Shown one piece after another: positions 17,123 to 26,569 of a stretch of 64,000 nt of DNA. Made by a program: the position numbers and the translations under genes. A model generated the notes under the pieces. The model saw nothing but the letters and a program-made list of their open reading frames with translations, did no database searches and had not been told where the DNA came from. Every line of letters starts with the position of its first letter. Positions within the stretch are counted from its first letter, which is position 1. Origin of the DNA: Gp6-AA40 sp963818645 (GTDB lineage: Bacteria > Acidobacteriota > Vicinamibacteria > Vicinamibacterales > UBA2999); assembly GCA_963818645.1 (NCBI GenBank), contig CAWFTF010000016.1, positions 124,001-188,000 of the forward strand, read 5' to 3'.

Positions 17123-17128
17123 GATGTT

Positions 17129-17211
17129 CTACGCCTTCCAGGCTACGCTCTTCGGGCTATGCCTTCCGAACTCTGCTTTCCGGACTCTGCTTCCCGACTA
17201 TGCTTTCCGGA
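17129..17211. repeat. Six-copy 13-14 base tandem repeat between infA and rpmJ
   Basis: Units: CTACGCCTTCCAGG, CTACGCTCTTCGGG, CTATGCCTTCCGAA, CTCTGCTTTCCGGA, CTCTGCTTCCCGA and CTATGCTTTCCGGA. They can be read as paired 7-base half units (CTATGCY, TTCCGGA), linking this array to the heptad loci elsewhere. The last unit overlaps the infA stop codon (17198-17200). There is no inverted second arm. Confidence 0.85.
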
Positions 17212-17413
17212 CGATTCGGCCACGCGTGCCGTCTCTCTCCGTCAACTCCACGATCACCCGATCACCGACGAGCAGCCTGACGAAGTTCCGCTCGATGCTG
17301 CCGGTCGGATGCGCCGTGACCCGACGCTCTCCCTCGACTTGCACGTGGTAGAGCCCACGAGGTAACTGCGCGATTACGACGCCCTCTACTCGACGCGACT
17401 CGTCAGGGCCCAT
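17198..17413 (-). CDS. infA: Translation initiation factor IF-1
   Basis: 71 residues from the ATG at 17413, matching the usual 72. OB-fold with the core VEGVVIAQLPRGLYHVQVEG, RVTAHPTG and GDRVIVELT, ending KGRIVxR-like GRIVRKA. Several normally conserved positions differ (QLPRGLY for TLPNAMF), so it is a divergent IF-1, but position between map and rpmJ supports the call. A GTG at 17446 would add 11 residues that encode the palindrome at 17429 and is less likely. The stop lies inside the tandem repeat array. Confidence 0.88.
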   Translation of the reverse strand: MGPDESRRVEGVVIAQLPRGLYHVQVEGERRVTAHPTGSIERNFVRLLVGDRVIVELTERDGTRGRIVRKA

Positions 17414-17428
17414 CTGCAAACCTGTGAC

Positions 17429-17441
17429 GGGGTCTGACCCC
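17429..17441. repeat. GGGGTC-T-GACCCC palindrome between map and infA
   Basis: Perfect 6-bp inverted repeat with one central base, 7 bases past the map stop. The same 13-base palindrome occurs in intergenic DNA of many GC-rich bacteria (from general knowledge, not searched here). It could form a tight hairpin before infA. Confidence 0.55.
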
Positions 17442-17448
17442 TTCACGC

Positions 17449-18288
17449 TTACGTATGCGCCCGGACTCCCTCGGTCTCGGGGCTGTCACCCGACACCATC
17501 CGGCCTGACGCCAACAACTGCCTCACTCGCGCGTCCTCGGACGCCAGCAGCGTGAGGATTTCGCATCCCTCGCGCGTCACGACGACCGAGTGCTCGAAGT
17601 GCGCCGACAGGCTCTTGTCCTTGGTGACCGCCGTCCAGCCATCGGACAGCACCTTCACCGCCGGCTTGCCCGCATTCACCATCGGCTCGATCGCGATCAC
17701 CATGCCTTCCGACAGCCGCGGACCGTGTCCGGCAGGTCCGTAGTTGGCAACCTGCGGCTCTTCGTGCAGCGCGGTGCCGATGCCGTGACCCACGAACTCA
17801 CGCACGACCGAAAACCCTTGCGCCTCGACGTGCTGCTGCACTGCTGCGCCGATGTCCGAGACACGCGCGCCCGGACGAACGGCATCGATTCCGCGAAACA
17901 ACGCTTCCTCCGTCACGCGCAGCAACTCGGCCGCCTGAGGCGTGATCGTTCCCACCGGAACCGTCACGGCACTATCGCCGAAGAAGCCGTCGAGCTTCGC
18001 GCCCATGTCAATCGACACGATATCGCCGTTCGCGAGCGGACGGTCCGACGGAATGCCGTGCACGACCTGCTCGTTCACAGACGCACATACCGTCGCCGGG
18101 TAGCCGTGGTATCCCTTGAACGCCGGCTCGGCTCCCGCCTCGCGAACCCGTCGCTCGGCAAGCTCGTCGATGTCAGCCGTCGTGATGCCCGGCACCACGA
18201 CCTGCCGCAACTCCGCGAGAATGCGCGCCACGAGCTGATTGACTCGTCGGAGCTTTTCAATCTCAGCCTGAGAACGACAGACGATCAC
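17449..18288 (-). CDS. map: Methionine aminopeptidase, type I
   Basis: 279 residues; removes the initiator methionine from nascent proteins. The five metal ligands of the pita-bread fold are visible: Asp in SIDMGAKLDG (two Asp), His in VGHGIGTALHEEP, Glu in AIEPM and Glu in HFEHSV. No N-terminal zinc-finger extension. The C-terminal about 25 residues past EILT are extra. Twelve bases separate it from the true end of adk. Confidence 0.95.
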   Translation of the reverse strand: MIVCRSQAEIEKLRRVNQLVARILAELRQVVVPGITTADIDELAERRVREAGAEPAFKGYHGYPATVCASVNEQVVHGIPSDRPLANGDIVSIDMGAKLDGFFGDSAVTVPVGTITPQAAELLRVTEEALFRGIDAVRPGARVSDIGAAVQQHVEAQGFSVVREFVGHGIGTALHEEPQVANYGPAGHGPRLSEGMVIAIEPMVNAGKPAVKVLSDGWTAVTKDKSLSAHFEHSVVVTREGCEILTLLASEDARVRQLLASGRMVSGDSPETEGVRAHT

Positions 18289-18299
18289 AAGGTGCCCCT

Positions 18300-18954
18300 T
18301 TACCGCTTTGCCGCCGCCGCGTCGTCAATGAGCGCGTTCAACTCAGACGCCACACGCTCGGGCGCCTGGGCACCGTTCACCACGCGAAACGTCGGACGCT
18401 CACGGTAGATACTCCAACACCGGTTTCGTGGACTGCTGATACACCCTTAGACGCTCCAACACGACGCCCTGGTCATCGTCGGCACGCTGCACCAGCCGAC
18501 CGCCGCACTTGCCACACGCCGTGGCGTCGAGCGAGGCGGCGTTCGTGCCGCACTTCGAGCAAATTCTCCGGCCCGCCAGACGCTTCACAAGCTCCGGTTC
18601 CGGCACAGCCACGTCCACGACGATCAGCGGGCCAGACCCGAGCCGATCCATCAAATCATCGAGCGCCCGCGCCTGCGCGACCGTCCTCGGAAACCCATCG
18701 AGCACGAACCCTGGCTGCACGTCCGATTTCGCCAGCCGATCCGCAACGATGTCGATCATCATCGCGTCGTCGACGAGCTCTCCGCGGTCCATCCGCGCCT
18801 TGGCCGCAAGCGCCGTGGGGTTGTTCTCCTTGATGGCTTCGCGCAGGATGTCGCCGGTCGAAATCTTCGGCAAGCCCCGATCCTTCGCAAACTGTCCCGC
18901 CTGTGTGCCCTTCCCGGCACCCGGCGGTCCCATCATGATGACGTTCAACCCCAT
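18300..18954 (-). CDS. adk: Adenylate kinase (frameshift near the C-terminus)
   Basis: ATP + AMP to 2 ADP, cytoplasmic. P-loop GPPGAGKGTQ at the N-terminus, the FPRT motif (DGFPRTVAQA) and a LID with a four-Cys zinc site (CSKCG and CGKCGG). The straight frame stops at 18400 after 184 residues (LEYLP), in the last core helix. Dropping one base near 18407 gives LEYYRERPTFRVVNG and a normal end (DDAAAAKR, stop at 18300), for about 217 residues. As adk is essential, the indel is probably a sequence error. Confidence 0.9.
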
Positions 18955-18965
18955 GTCGTCGGGTG

Positions 18966-20354
<1,389 letters not shown>

Positions 20355-20383
20355 ATATGCCTGCCACGGGGCCGGCAGCCCCG

Positions 20384-20839
20384 CTACTTACTCGCTGCGA
20401 TGACCTCTGCTGCGCCACCGGCCGCCGCAATCTTCTCGGCCGCCTTGCCGCTGAACTTGTGCGCTCGCACCGTCAGCTTCTTCGACATGTCCCCGCGTGC
20501 GAGGACCTTGATCGGCTGACGCGCGCTGTGGATCAAGCCACGCTCGCGCAGCAGTTCCGGCGTCACTACCGTGCCGGCTTCGAACCGATCGGCCAGCGCG
20601 TCGAGGTTCACGACGGCGTACTCCACGCGGAAGTGATTGTGAAACCCGCGCTTTGGAATACGGCGATGCAGCGGCATCTGGCCGCCTTCGAATCCGCGCT
20701 TGAACTTGTAGCCCGAGCGCGACTGCGCACCCTTGTGGCCGCGTCCGGCCTGCGTGCCCTGGCCTGTTCCGTGACCGCGGCCGACGCGCTTCTTGTTTCT
20801 CTTCATGCCCTCGGAGGGCTTGAGATTGCTCAGATCCAT
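20384..20839 (-). CDS. rplO: 50S ribosomal protein L15
   Basis: 151 residues. N-terminal Gly/Arg/Lys-rich extension (KRVGRGHGTGQGTQAGRGHKG) that threads into 23S rRNA, then the globular domain. Starts MDLSNLKPSEGMKRNKKR. Four bases after rpmD. Confidence 0.96.
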   Translation of the reverse strand: MDLSNLKPSEGMKRNKKRVGRGHGTGQGTQAGRGHKGAQSRSGYKFKRGFEGGQMPLHRRIPKRGFHNHFRVEYAVVNLDALADRFEAGTVVTPELLRERGLIHSARQPIKVLARGDMSKKLTVRAHKFSGKAAEKIAAAGGAAEVIAASK

Positions 20840-20843
20840 GACG

Positions 20844-21050
20844 TTATTCCTGCACCGTGACGAGGTGGCGAACCTTGTGGATCATGCCGCGCGTCTCGGG
20901 CGTGTCCGCCAGCTCCACCGTGTGGTTGAGGCGTCGGAGTCCAAGGCCGATCACCGTCTCGTCCTGCGTCCGGTTGAATCCAATCGTGCTCTTCACGAGC
21001 GTGATCTTGAGGCGCTTGCCGTCGGCGTTCTTTGCCTTCTTCGTGGCCAT
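20844..21050 (-). CDS. rpmD: 50S ribosomal protein L30
   Basis: 68 residues. The core LKITLVKSTIGFNRTQDETV and GLRRLNHTVELADTPETRGM are typical; a short Lys-rich N-terminal extension precedes. The 30-base gap to rpsE holds a TTTGACC heptad array. Confidence 0.95.
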   Translation of the reverse strand: MATKKAKNADGKRLKITLVKSTIGFNRTQDETVIGLGLRRLNHTVELADTPETRGMIHKVRHLVTVQE

Positions 21051-21056
21051 CGTACT

Positions 21057-21080
21057 TTTGACCTTTGCCCTTTGACCTTG
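21057..21080. repeat. TTTGACC heptad array between rpsE and rpmD
   Basis: Three direct 7-base units, TTTGACC TTTGCCC TTTGACC, then TTG, directly after the rpsE stop. The same word occurs at 28646-28669 and, reversed, at 51311-51337. No inverted partner arm is present here. Confidence 0.8.
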
Positions 21081-21596
21081 TTAGGCCCCAATCAATTCCG
21101 CTTCTTCCTTGCCGCGGAATCGCGCCACCTGCGCCGGATCCTTCAGACCCATGAGGCCGGCAAACGTCGCGCGCACGACGTTGTGCGGATTCGCGGAGCC
21201 GAGCGACTTGGTCAGCACGTTTTGAATGCCGCAGCTCTCCACCACGGCGCGCACGGCACCGCCGGCGATGAGTCCCGTGCCTTCCGGCGCCGGCTTGAGG
21301 AGCACACTGCCCGACCCGAAGCGTCCGACGACCTGATGCGGAATGGTCGTCCCCCTGAGCGGCACCTTGATCAGGTTCTTTTTCGCAGCCTCGATCCCCT
21401 TCTTGATCGCTGAGGGGACTTCCTTCGCCTTGCCGACGCCGAAGCCCACGACGCCATGACCATCGCCGACGACGACCAGGGCGCTGAAGCTCAGGTTCTT
21501 GCCGCCCTTCACGACCTTCGTCACGCGATTGATCGAGACCACGTTGTCCTTGATGTCGAGCTGGCTGGCGTCGATCTTTTCCCGAGTGCGGTTCAT
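21081..21596 (-). CDS. rpsE: 30S ribosomal protein S5
   Basis: 171 residues from the ATG at 21596. Family members start like MNRTREKIDASQLDIKD, and this start places the gene 10 bases after rplR instead of overlapping it; an upstream ATG at 21629 is possible but unsupported. The double-stranded-RNA-binding domain with VTKVVKGGKNLSFSALVVVG and the C-terminal domain (GGAVRAVVESCGIQNVLTKS) are intact. Confidence 0.95.
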   Translation of the reverse strand: MNRTREKIDASQLDIKDNVVSINRVTKVVKGGKNLSFSALVVVGDGHGVVGFGVGKAKEVPSAIKKGIEAAKKNLIKVPLRGTTIPHQVVGRFGSGSVLLKPAPEGTGLIAGGAVRAVVESCGIQNVLTKSLGSANPHNVVRATFAGLMGLKDPAQVARFRGKEEAELIGA

Positions 21597-21606
21597 TAGC
21601 GCCACG

Positions 21607-21981
21607 TTAGAACTCCAGACCTGCTTCACGCGCAGCGTCGGCGACAGCCTTCACGCGCCCGTGATAAAGAAATCCGTTTCGATCGAAGACGACGCGCTTC
21701 ACGCCCTGCCCGATCAACCGCTCGGCGATCGTCTTGCCGATGGCTTTGGCGCCTTCGACGTTTCCGCCGGTCGCCTTCTGCGGCAGCACACCCTTGACCG
21801 CCGGTTCAACCGTCGAGGCCGAGGCAATCGTTTTGCCCGTCGCATCGTCGACGACCTGCACATACATGTGCGTCACGCTGCGGAAGACGGTCAGCCGCGG
21901 ACGTTCGACCGCGCCACGAACCCGGCGGCGGATCCGGTACTTGATCCGATCGCGACGGTCCTCTTTTGTCTTGATCCGCAT
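21607..21981 (-). CDS. rplR: 50S ribosomal protein L18
   Basis: 124 residues; binds 5S rRNA. Basic N-terminus (RRIRRRVRGAVERPRLTVFRS) and the conserved end GRVKAVADAAREAGLEF. Its start overlaps the rplF stop by one base (TAATG). Confidence 0.96.
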   Translation of the reverse strand: MRIKTKEDRRDRIKYRIRRRVRGAVERPRLTVFRSVTHMYVQVVDDATGKTIASASTVEPAVKGVLPQKATGGNVEGAKAIGKTIAERLIGQGVKRVVFDRNGFLYHGRVKAVADAAREAGLEF

Positions 21982-22520
21982 TACTTCGCTCCCGTCTTTC
22001 CGACCTTCTTCTTCAACACTTCGCCCGTGTAGCGCACGCCCTTCTGCTTGTACGGATCGGGCTTGCGCATGCGGCGGATGTTGGCGGCCACCTGTCCGAC
22101 GAGTTGCCGATCGACACCAGTGACGACGATGTGCGTCTGCTTGTCGACCGCGATATCGATTCCGTTCGGGATGTCGTAGATCACCGGATGCGAGTAGCCC
22201 AGCGCAAAGTGGACCTGTTTGCCCTTCAGCTCCGCGCGGTAGCCGACACCGACGATGTCGAGCTCCTTCTTGAAGCCATCGGTCACACCGGCAACGGCGT
22301 TCGCCACCAGGCTGCGGGCGAGACCGTGGAACTTGCGCAGCTCATCGTCCTCGCGTGAGAGTTTGGCCACAAGCTCGCCAGCGTCCTGCGAGAACAAGAT
22401 GCCCGGCGGCAGCGGCTGACGCAGCTTGCCCTTCGGTCCCTGGACTTCGACCGCGTCGGGCGCGATCTTGACGGTCACGCCCTTCGGGATCGGGATCGGT
22501 TTCTTGCCAATTCGCGACAT
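21981..22520 (-). CDS. rplF: 50S ribosomal protein L6
   Basis: 179 residues, usual length. Two L6 domains; start SRIGKKPIPIPKGVTV and the C-terminal signature RMRKPDPYKQKGVRYTGE. Seven bases after rpsH. Confidence 0.97.
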   Translation of the reverse strand: MSRIGKKPIPIPKGVTVKIAPDAVEVQGPKGKLRQPLPPGILFSQDAGELVAKLSREDDELRKFHGLARSLVANAVAGVTDGFKKELDIVGVGYRAELKGKQVHFALGYSHPVIYDIPNGIDIAVDKQTHIVVTGVDRQLVGQVAANIRRMRKPDPYKQKGVRYTGEVLKKKVGKTGAK

Positions 22521-22527
22521 GTTTCCT

Positions 22528-22941
22528 CTACCAAACGTTGCAGAGCACTTCGCCGCCGACGCCGGCCTTGCGCGCGGCGCGACCCGTCATCACTCCGCGT
22601 GAGGTCGTCAGGATGTTGGTTCCCAGTCCGCCGAGCACGGTGGGCACGTCCTCCACTCCGATGTAGACGCGGCGTCCCGGGCGGCTGATGCGCTCGAGTC
22701 CGGAGATCACCTTCTCACCACGCGGCCCGTATTTCAGGAACACACGAATGAGCTGCCGCGGCTGCCTGCCCTCGCGCTCCGCCGGCTCTTCGACGATGCG
22801 AAAGCCCTGGATGTAGCCCTCGTCCTGGAGAATCCGTGCGATCTCTGCCTTCAGCTTGCTCGCCGGCATGTCGACGCGTGTGTGCTTGGCCGACACCGCA
22901 TTCCGCAGGCGCGTCAGCATGTCCGAAATCGGATCTGTCAT
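22528..22941 (-). CDS. rpsH: 30S ribosomal protein S8
   Basis: 137 residues. Begins TDPISDMLTRLRNA and keeps the C-terminal GLGTNILTTSRGVMTGRAAR signature. S8 is the translational repressor of the spc operon in enterobacteria; no copy of its target structure was recognised here. 32 bases after rpsN. Confidence 0.97.
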   Translation of the reverse strand: MTDPISDMLTRLRNAVSAKHTRVDMPASKLKAEIARILQDEGYIQGFRIVEEPAEREGRQPRQLIRVFLKYGPRGEKVISGLERISRPGRRVYIGVEDVPTVLGGLGTNILTTSRGVMTGRAARKAGVGGEVLCNVW

Positions 22942-22973
22942 CTCTTTGTTCCCTACTTAGTAGGCCGTAATCA

Positions 22974-23159
22974 CTACCAGGAGCTCTTCGTCACGCCCGT
23001 GACGTCGCCTTCAAGCGCCAGCTTCCTGAAGCACAACCGGCACATGTGGAACTTCCGCATGAACGCACGCGGCCGGCCGCACAGCTTGCAGCGATTGCGC
23101 TGACGGACCTTGTACTTCGGTGTCTTCGCTTCCTTGGCGACCTTCGCAGTCGTGGCCAT
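22974..23159 (-). CDS. rpsN: 30S ribosomal protein S14, zinc-binding short form
   Basis: 61 residues. This is the type Z form: Cys24, Cys27, Cys40 and Cys43 (CKLC and CRLC) hold zinc. The long zinc-free paralogue is not present. It ends GVTKSSW as usual. Confidence 0.96.
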   Translation of the reverse strand: MATTAKVAKEAKTPKYKVRQRNRCKLCGRPRAFMRKFHMCRLCFRKLALEGDVTGVTKSSW

Positions 23160-23180
23160 TCGTAATCCTCTGCTTACTGC

Positions 23181-23726
23181 CTACTGGTTGGTACGGAACG
23201 GCATCCCCATCAACTGGAGGAGCTTCCGTGCCTCTTCGTCTGTCCGCGCGCTCGTCACAACCGACACGTTCATGCCACGTGCCTTGTCGACCTTCATGTA
23301 GTCGATCTCCGGGAAGAGCAACTGATCCCGAAGCCCGAGCGTGAAGTTGCCGCGACCATCGAAGCCCTTCGGTGACACACCGCGGAAGTCGCGCACGCGC
23401 GGCAACGCGATGCTGATCAGGCGATCGAGGAACTCGTACATGCGCTCGCCGCGCAGCGTCACCATCGCACCGACCGGCATCCCCTGGCGCAGCTTGAACT
23501 GCGCAATCGACTTGGTCGCGCGGCGAACCACGGCCTTCTGGCCGGTGATCCGTCCGAGTTCGTCAGCGCCGACGTCCGCGAGCTTCGCGTTCGATGTCGC
23601 CTCACCGAGCCCCATGTTGACGACGACCTTCTCGATCTTGGGGATGGCCATCACGTTGCGATAGCCGAACTCCTTCTTGAGCGCCGGCGCCACTTCCTTC
23701 GCGTACCGATCCTTCAGGCGGCTCAT
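23181..23726 (-). CDS. rplE: 50S ribosomal protein L5
   Basis: 181 residues; binds 5S rRNA and contacts P-site tRNA. Start SRLKDRYAKEVAPALKKEFG and the signature VVNMGLGEA are present. It overlaps rplX by 4 bases (ATGA). Confidence 0.97.
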   Translation of the reverse strand: MSRLKDRYAKEVAPALKKEFGYRNVMAIPKIEKVVVNMGLGEATSNAKLADVGADELGRITGQKAVVRRATKSIAQFKLRQGMPVGAMVTLRGERMYEFLDRLISIALPRVRDFRGVSPKGFDGRGNFTLGLRDQLLFPEIDYMKVDKARGMNVSVVTSARTDEEARKLLQLMGMPFRTNQ

Positions 23727-24052
23727 TTGTCGACCACTCCCTCACACTTACGGCAGATCCTCACCTTGCGATCGCCGCGCACGTCGTGCCCGACTCGAGT
23801 CATCTTTCCGCACTCGGGGCAGACGAGCTGCACGTTGCTCGCGTGCAATGCGCCTTCACGCTCGACGATCCCGCCCTTGATGTTGCGCTGCGGGTTCGGG
23901 CGCGTATGGCGCTTGATGATGTTGATGCCTTCGACAATCAAGCGGTTCTTGACCGGGATGACCTTCAGCACCCGGCCACGCTTGCCGCTGTCCTTGCCCG
24001 TCGTCACGATGACGGTGTCGTTGCGGCGAATTGGTGTTTGCAATCTCGACAT
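23723..24052 (-). CDS. rplX: 50S ribosomal protein L24
   Basis: 109 residues. KOW motif at the N-terminus (DTVIVTTGKDSGKRGRVLKV) and a C-terminal zinc ribbon type segment with CPECG and CRKC. Two bases after rplN. Confidence 0.96.
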   Translation of the reverse strand: MSRLQTPIRRNDTVIVTTGKDSGKRGRVLKVIPVKNRLIVEGINIIKRHTRPNPQRNIKGGIVEREGALHASNVQLVCPECGKMTRVGHDVRGDRKVRICRKCEGVVDK

Positions 24053-24054
24053 GA

Positions 24055-24423
24055 CTAGAGAACCTCGGGTGCCAGCGAGATGATCTTCATGAACCTGCGC
24101 TCACGCAGTTCTCTCGCGACCGGGCCGAACACGCGCGTGCCCACCGGCTCGTTCTGATCGTTGATGAGCACCGCCGCGTTCCGATCGAACCGGATGTAGG
24201 TGCCATCACGGCGGCGCTGTTCCTTGCGCGTCCGCACGATCACGGCCTTCACGACCTGGCCCTTCTTCACGGTGCCATCGGGCGTCGCTTCCTTCACCGA
24301 CGCCGTGACGATGTCGCCGAGGCGGGCGTAGCGCCCGGCCGAACCACCGATGGGATTGATCACCGAGATCTTCCGGGCGCCGGAGTTGTCCGCGACGTCC
24401 AGAATCGATCGCATCTGAATCAT
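24055..24423 (-). CDS. rplN: 50S ribosomal protein L14
   Basis: 122 residues from the ATG at 24423 (MIQMRSILDVADNSGA), the canonical start and length; a longer open frame upstream would overlap rpsQ. The C-terminal FMKIISLAPEVL is standard. Binds at the intersubunit bridge with L19. Confidence 0.97.
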   Translation of the reverse strand: MIQMRSILDVADNSGARKISVINPIGGSAGRYARLGDIVTASVKEATPDGTVKKGQVVKAVIVRTRKEQRRRDGTYIRFDRNAAVLINDQNEPVGTRVFGPVARELRERRFMKIISLAPEVL

Positions 24424-24425
24424 GG

Positions 24426-24680
24426 TTAGACCTCTGGCGCCTTCGCGACCACGCGCGTCACGACCCACCGCTTACGGCGACTGAGCGGCCGCGACTCGGC
24501 GATCGCCACGGTGTCGCCCATCTTCGCCTCGTTGTTCTCGTTGTGCGCCACAAACGTCGACGTCTTGCGCTGGGTCTTGCCGTAGACCTCGTGACGGACC
24601 TTCCGTTCGACAGCAACGACGACGGTCTTCTGCATCTTGTCGCTGATGACGGTGCCGGTTACCTGTGCCTTGACGCTCAT
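24426..24680 (-). CDS. rpsQ: 30S ribosomal protein S17
   Basis: 84 residues, OB-fold. Signature TVVVAVERKVRHEVYGK and GDTVAIAESRPLSRRKRW. Two bases before rplN and 15 after rpmC. Confidence 0.96.
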   Translation of the reverse strand: MSVKAQVTGTVISDKMQKTVVVAVERKVRHEVYGKTQRKTSTFVAHNENNEAKMGDTVAIAESRPLSRRKRWVVTRVVAKAPEV

Positions 24681-24695
24681 CTTCGTCCCCAGCCC

Positions 24696-24884
24696 TTACT
24701 TCTGCTTCTCACGCAGGATCGTCTTGATCCGCGCCCGGTCTCGACGCACACCGCGCACTTTTGCCGGCGCCTCGAGTTGCCCCATCGACTTCTGAATCCG
24801 CAGCCGGAACAGCTCGTCGTCGAGCTCCTTGGCGCGCGTGCGCAGATCGTCGACCGTCAGTTCACGGACTTCGGCGATCTTCAT
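24696..24884 (-). CDS. rpmC: 50S ribosomal protein L29
   Basis: 62 residues from the ATG at 24884 (MKIAEVRELTVDDLRT), which overlaps the rplP stop by 4 bases. Two long helices near the exit tunnel; C-terminal RDRARIKTILREKQK. A longer open frame to 25031 is antisense-like padding inside rplP. Confidence 0.95.
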   Translation of the reverse strand: MKIAEVRELTVDDLRTRAKELDDELFRLRIQKSMGQLEAPAKVRGVRRDRARIKTILREKQK

Positions 24885-25306
24885 GACGCTTTCTCCTCGG
24901 CGAACCGCATGGCGAACTTCGTCTTGATGGGCAGCTTGGCCGCGGCCAGCTGCATCGCGCGACGCGCTTCGACCTCGGTGACGCCTTCCATCTCGAACAG
25001 GATGCGGCCCGGGCGAACGACGCACACCCATTCCTCGGGCGCGCCCTTGCCTTTACCCATGCGTGTTTCCTGCGGCTTCTTCGTGATCGGCTTGTCCGGG
25101 AACACGCGAACCCAGATCTTGCCGCCACGCTTGATGAAGCGTGTCATCGCCACGCGTGCCGCTTCGATCTGCCGCGCGGTCATCCAGCACGGCTCCATCG
25201 CCTTGAGGCCGTAGTCGCCGAACGACACATCCGACCCGCGCCACGCCTTCCCGGTCATCCGCCCGCGCTGTTGCTTGCGGTACTTGACCTTCTTCGGCAT
25301 CAACAT
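24881..25306 (-). CDS. rplP: 50S ribosomal protein L16
   Basis: 141 residues. MLMPKKVKYRKQQRGRMTGK start, the RQIEAARVAMTR signature and GKGKGAPEEWV loop are intact. The arginine modified by YcfD-type oxygenases in some bacteria lies in this loop region. Six bases after rpsC. Confidence 0.97.
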   Translation of the reverse strand: MLMPKKVKYRKQQRGRMTGKAWRGSDVSFGDYGLKAMEPCWMTARQIEAARVAMTRFIKRGGKIWVRVFPDKPITKKPQETRMGKGKGAPEEWVCVVRPGRILFEMEGVTEVEARRAMQLAAAKLPIKTKFAMRFAEEKAS

Positions 25307-25312
25307 GATTCG

Positions 25313-26008
25313 TTACCTTCTATCCCCGGCCGGCGCACGCCGCGGCGCGCGATCCCGGTATTCCTCGTCTCGACCCACGCGCGGCACCAGGCGCTCGCCC
25401 TTGTAGAGCCACACCTTCACGCCGATCTGGCCGTAGGTCGTGTTCGCTTCGGCAAAGCCGTAGTCGATGTCCGCACGCAGCGTCTGCAGCGGCAGCTGAC
25501 CGTGGAGGTACCACTCGGACCGCGCGATCTCCGCGCCGTTCAAACGCCCGGAGACGCGGACCTTGATTCCGCGCGCGCCGAAGCGGAGCGCGGACTCGAC
25601 GGCTTTACGCATCGCACGGCGGAACGCCACGCGCTTCTCGAGCTGCACCGCCACCGACTCGGAGATGAGCTGCGCTTCGAGCTCCGGCTTCTGGATCTCC
25701 TGGATGTTGATGAAGACCTCGCGGCTCGTGCGCTTCTGGATCTCCTGCTTCAGCTTGTCGACTTCGGTGCCCTTGCGCCCGATGATGATGCCGGGGCGTG
25801 AGGTGTAAATGTCGATCTTCAGCTTGTTCGCGGCGCGCTCGGTCTCGATGCGCGAGACACCGGCGTGCGAGAAGCGCTTCTTGAGGTTCTGCCTGAGGGC
25901 GAGATCCTCATGAAGCAACTTCGCGTAGTCGCGGTCCGAGTACCACCGCGAGCGCCACGTTTTGTTGAAGCCGAGCCGGAATCCGTACGGGTGAACCTTC
26001 TGGCCCAC
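25313..26008 (-). CDS. rpsC: 30S ribosomal protein S3
   Basis: 231 residues. Start GQKVHPYGFRLGF, the KH domain with GIIIGRKGTEVDKLK (GxxG loop), and the C-terminal domain with YGQIGVKVWLYKGE. Part of the mRNA entry helicase. The gap to rplV carries an inverted heptad locus. Confidence 0.97.
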   Translation of the reverse strand: MGQKVHPYGFRLGFNKTWRSRWYSDRDYAKLLHEDLALRQNLKKRFSHAGVSRIETERAANKLKIDIYTSRPGIIIGRKGTEVDKLKQEIQKRTSREVFINIQEIQKPELEAQLISESVAVQLEKRVAFRRAMRKAVESALRFGARGIKVRVSGRLNGAEIARSEWYLHGQLPLQTLRADIDYGFAEANTTYGQIGVKVWLYKGERLVPRVGRDEEYRDRAPRRAPAGDRR

Positions 26009-26023
26009 TGTGTATCTCCTTGT

Positions 26024-26117
26024 AGTAAGCAGTAGGCGGTAGGCGGTGGGCAGTGAGAATCGAGACTGCCGTACGCCACTTCGTCTACTGCATACCGCTT
26101 ACTGCCTACTGCCTACT
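26024..26117. repeat. Inverted heptad-repeat locus between rplV and rpsC
   Basis: Left arm AGTAAGC AGTAGGC GGTAGGC GGTGGGC; right arm CTACTGC ATACCGC TTACTGC CTACTGC. Same word as 14201-14273 and 38463-38502. Arms of about 30 bases around a 27-base spacer. It sits inside the S10 gene block, between two essential cotranscribed genes. Confidence 0.85.
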
Positions 26118-26119
26118 AA

Positions 26120-26560
26120 CTACGCCGATGCCGCGGCCTTCTTCGCGCCACGCGCTGTTTTCTTCGCGCGCGCCGGTGCCGCCGCGCCGCCTTCCGTTCG
26201 AACTTTCGCGATCTTGAGCGGCCGCTCCGCGATATGCACCGTGAGGTGCGCCGTTCGCTTCACGACGCGATACGCGCGACCCATCGGGGCCGGACGCACG
26301 CGCTTCATCGACATGCCCTGGTTGGCGTAGCACGCCGAGACATAGAGCCGATCGATGTCGCCGCCGAATCCGTCCTTCTGCTGCAGGTTCGCGACGGCGG
26401 ACCGCAGGACCTTGGCGATCTCACGCGCGATCATCTTGCGCGTGAACTGCAACGTGGCCAACGCCTGATTGACGCTCTTGCCGCGAATGAGATCGCAGAC
26501 GAGGCCGGCCTTCTGAGCCGATGTCCTGACCCCGCGCGCGGTTGCCTGTGCTTCAACCAT
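26120..26560 (-). CDS. rplV: 50S ribosomal protein L22 with C-terminal tail
   Basis: 146 residues; typical is 110-118. The conserved core (ARGVRTSAQKAGLVCDLIRGK and the GRAYRVVKRTAHLTV hairpin that lines the exit tunnel) is followed by an Ala/Lys-rich tail of about 28 residues. Nine bases after rpsS. Confidence 0.96.
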   Translation of the reverse strand: MVEAQATARGVRTSAQKAGLVCDLIRGKSVNQALATLQFTRKMIAREIAKVLRSAVANLQQKDGFGGDIDRLYVSACYANQGMSMKRVRPAPMGRAYRVVKRTAHLTVHIAERPLKIAKVRTEGGAAAPARAKKTARGAKKAAASA

Positions 26561-26569
26561 GTGTGCCCC

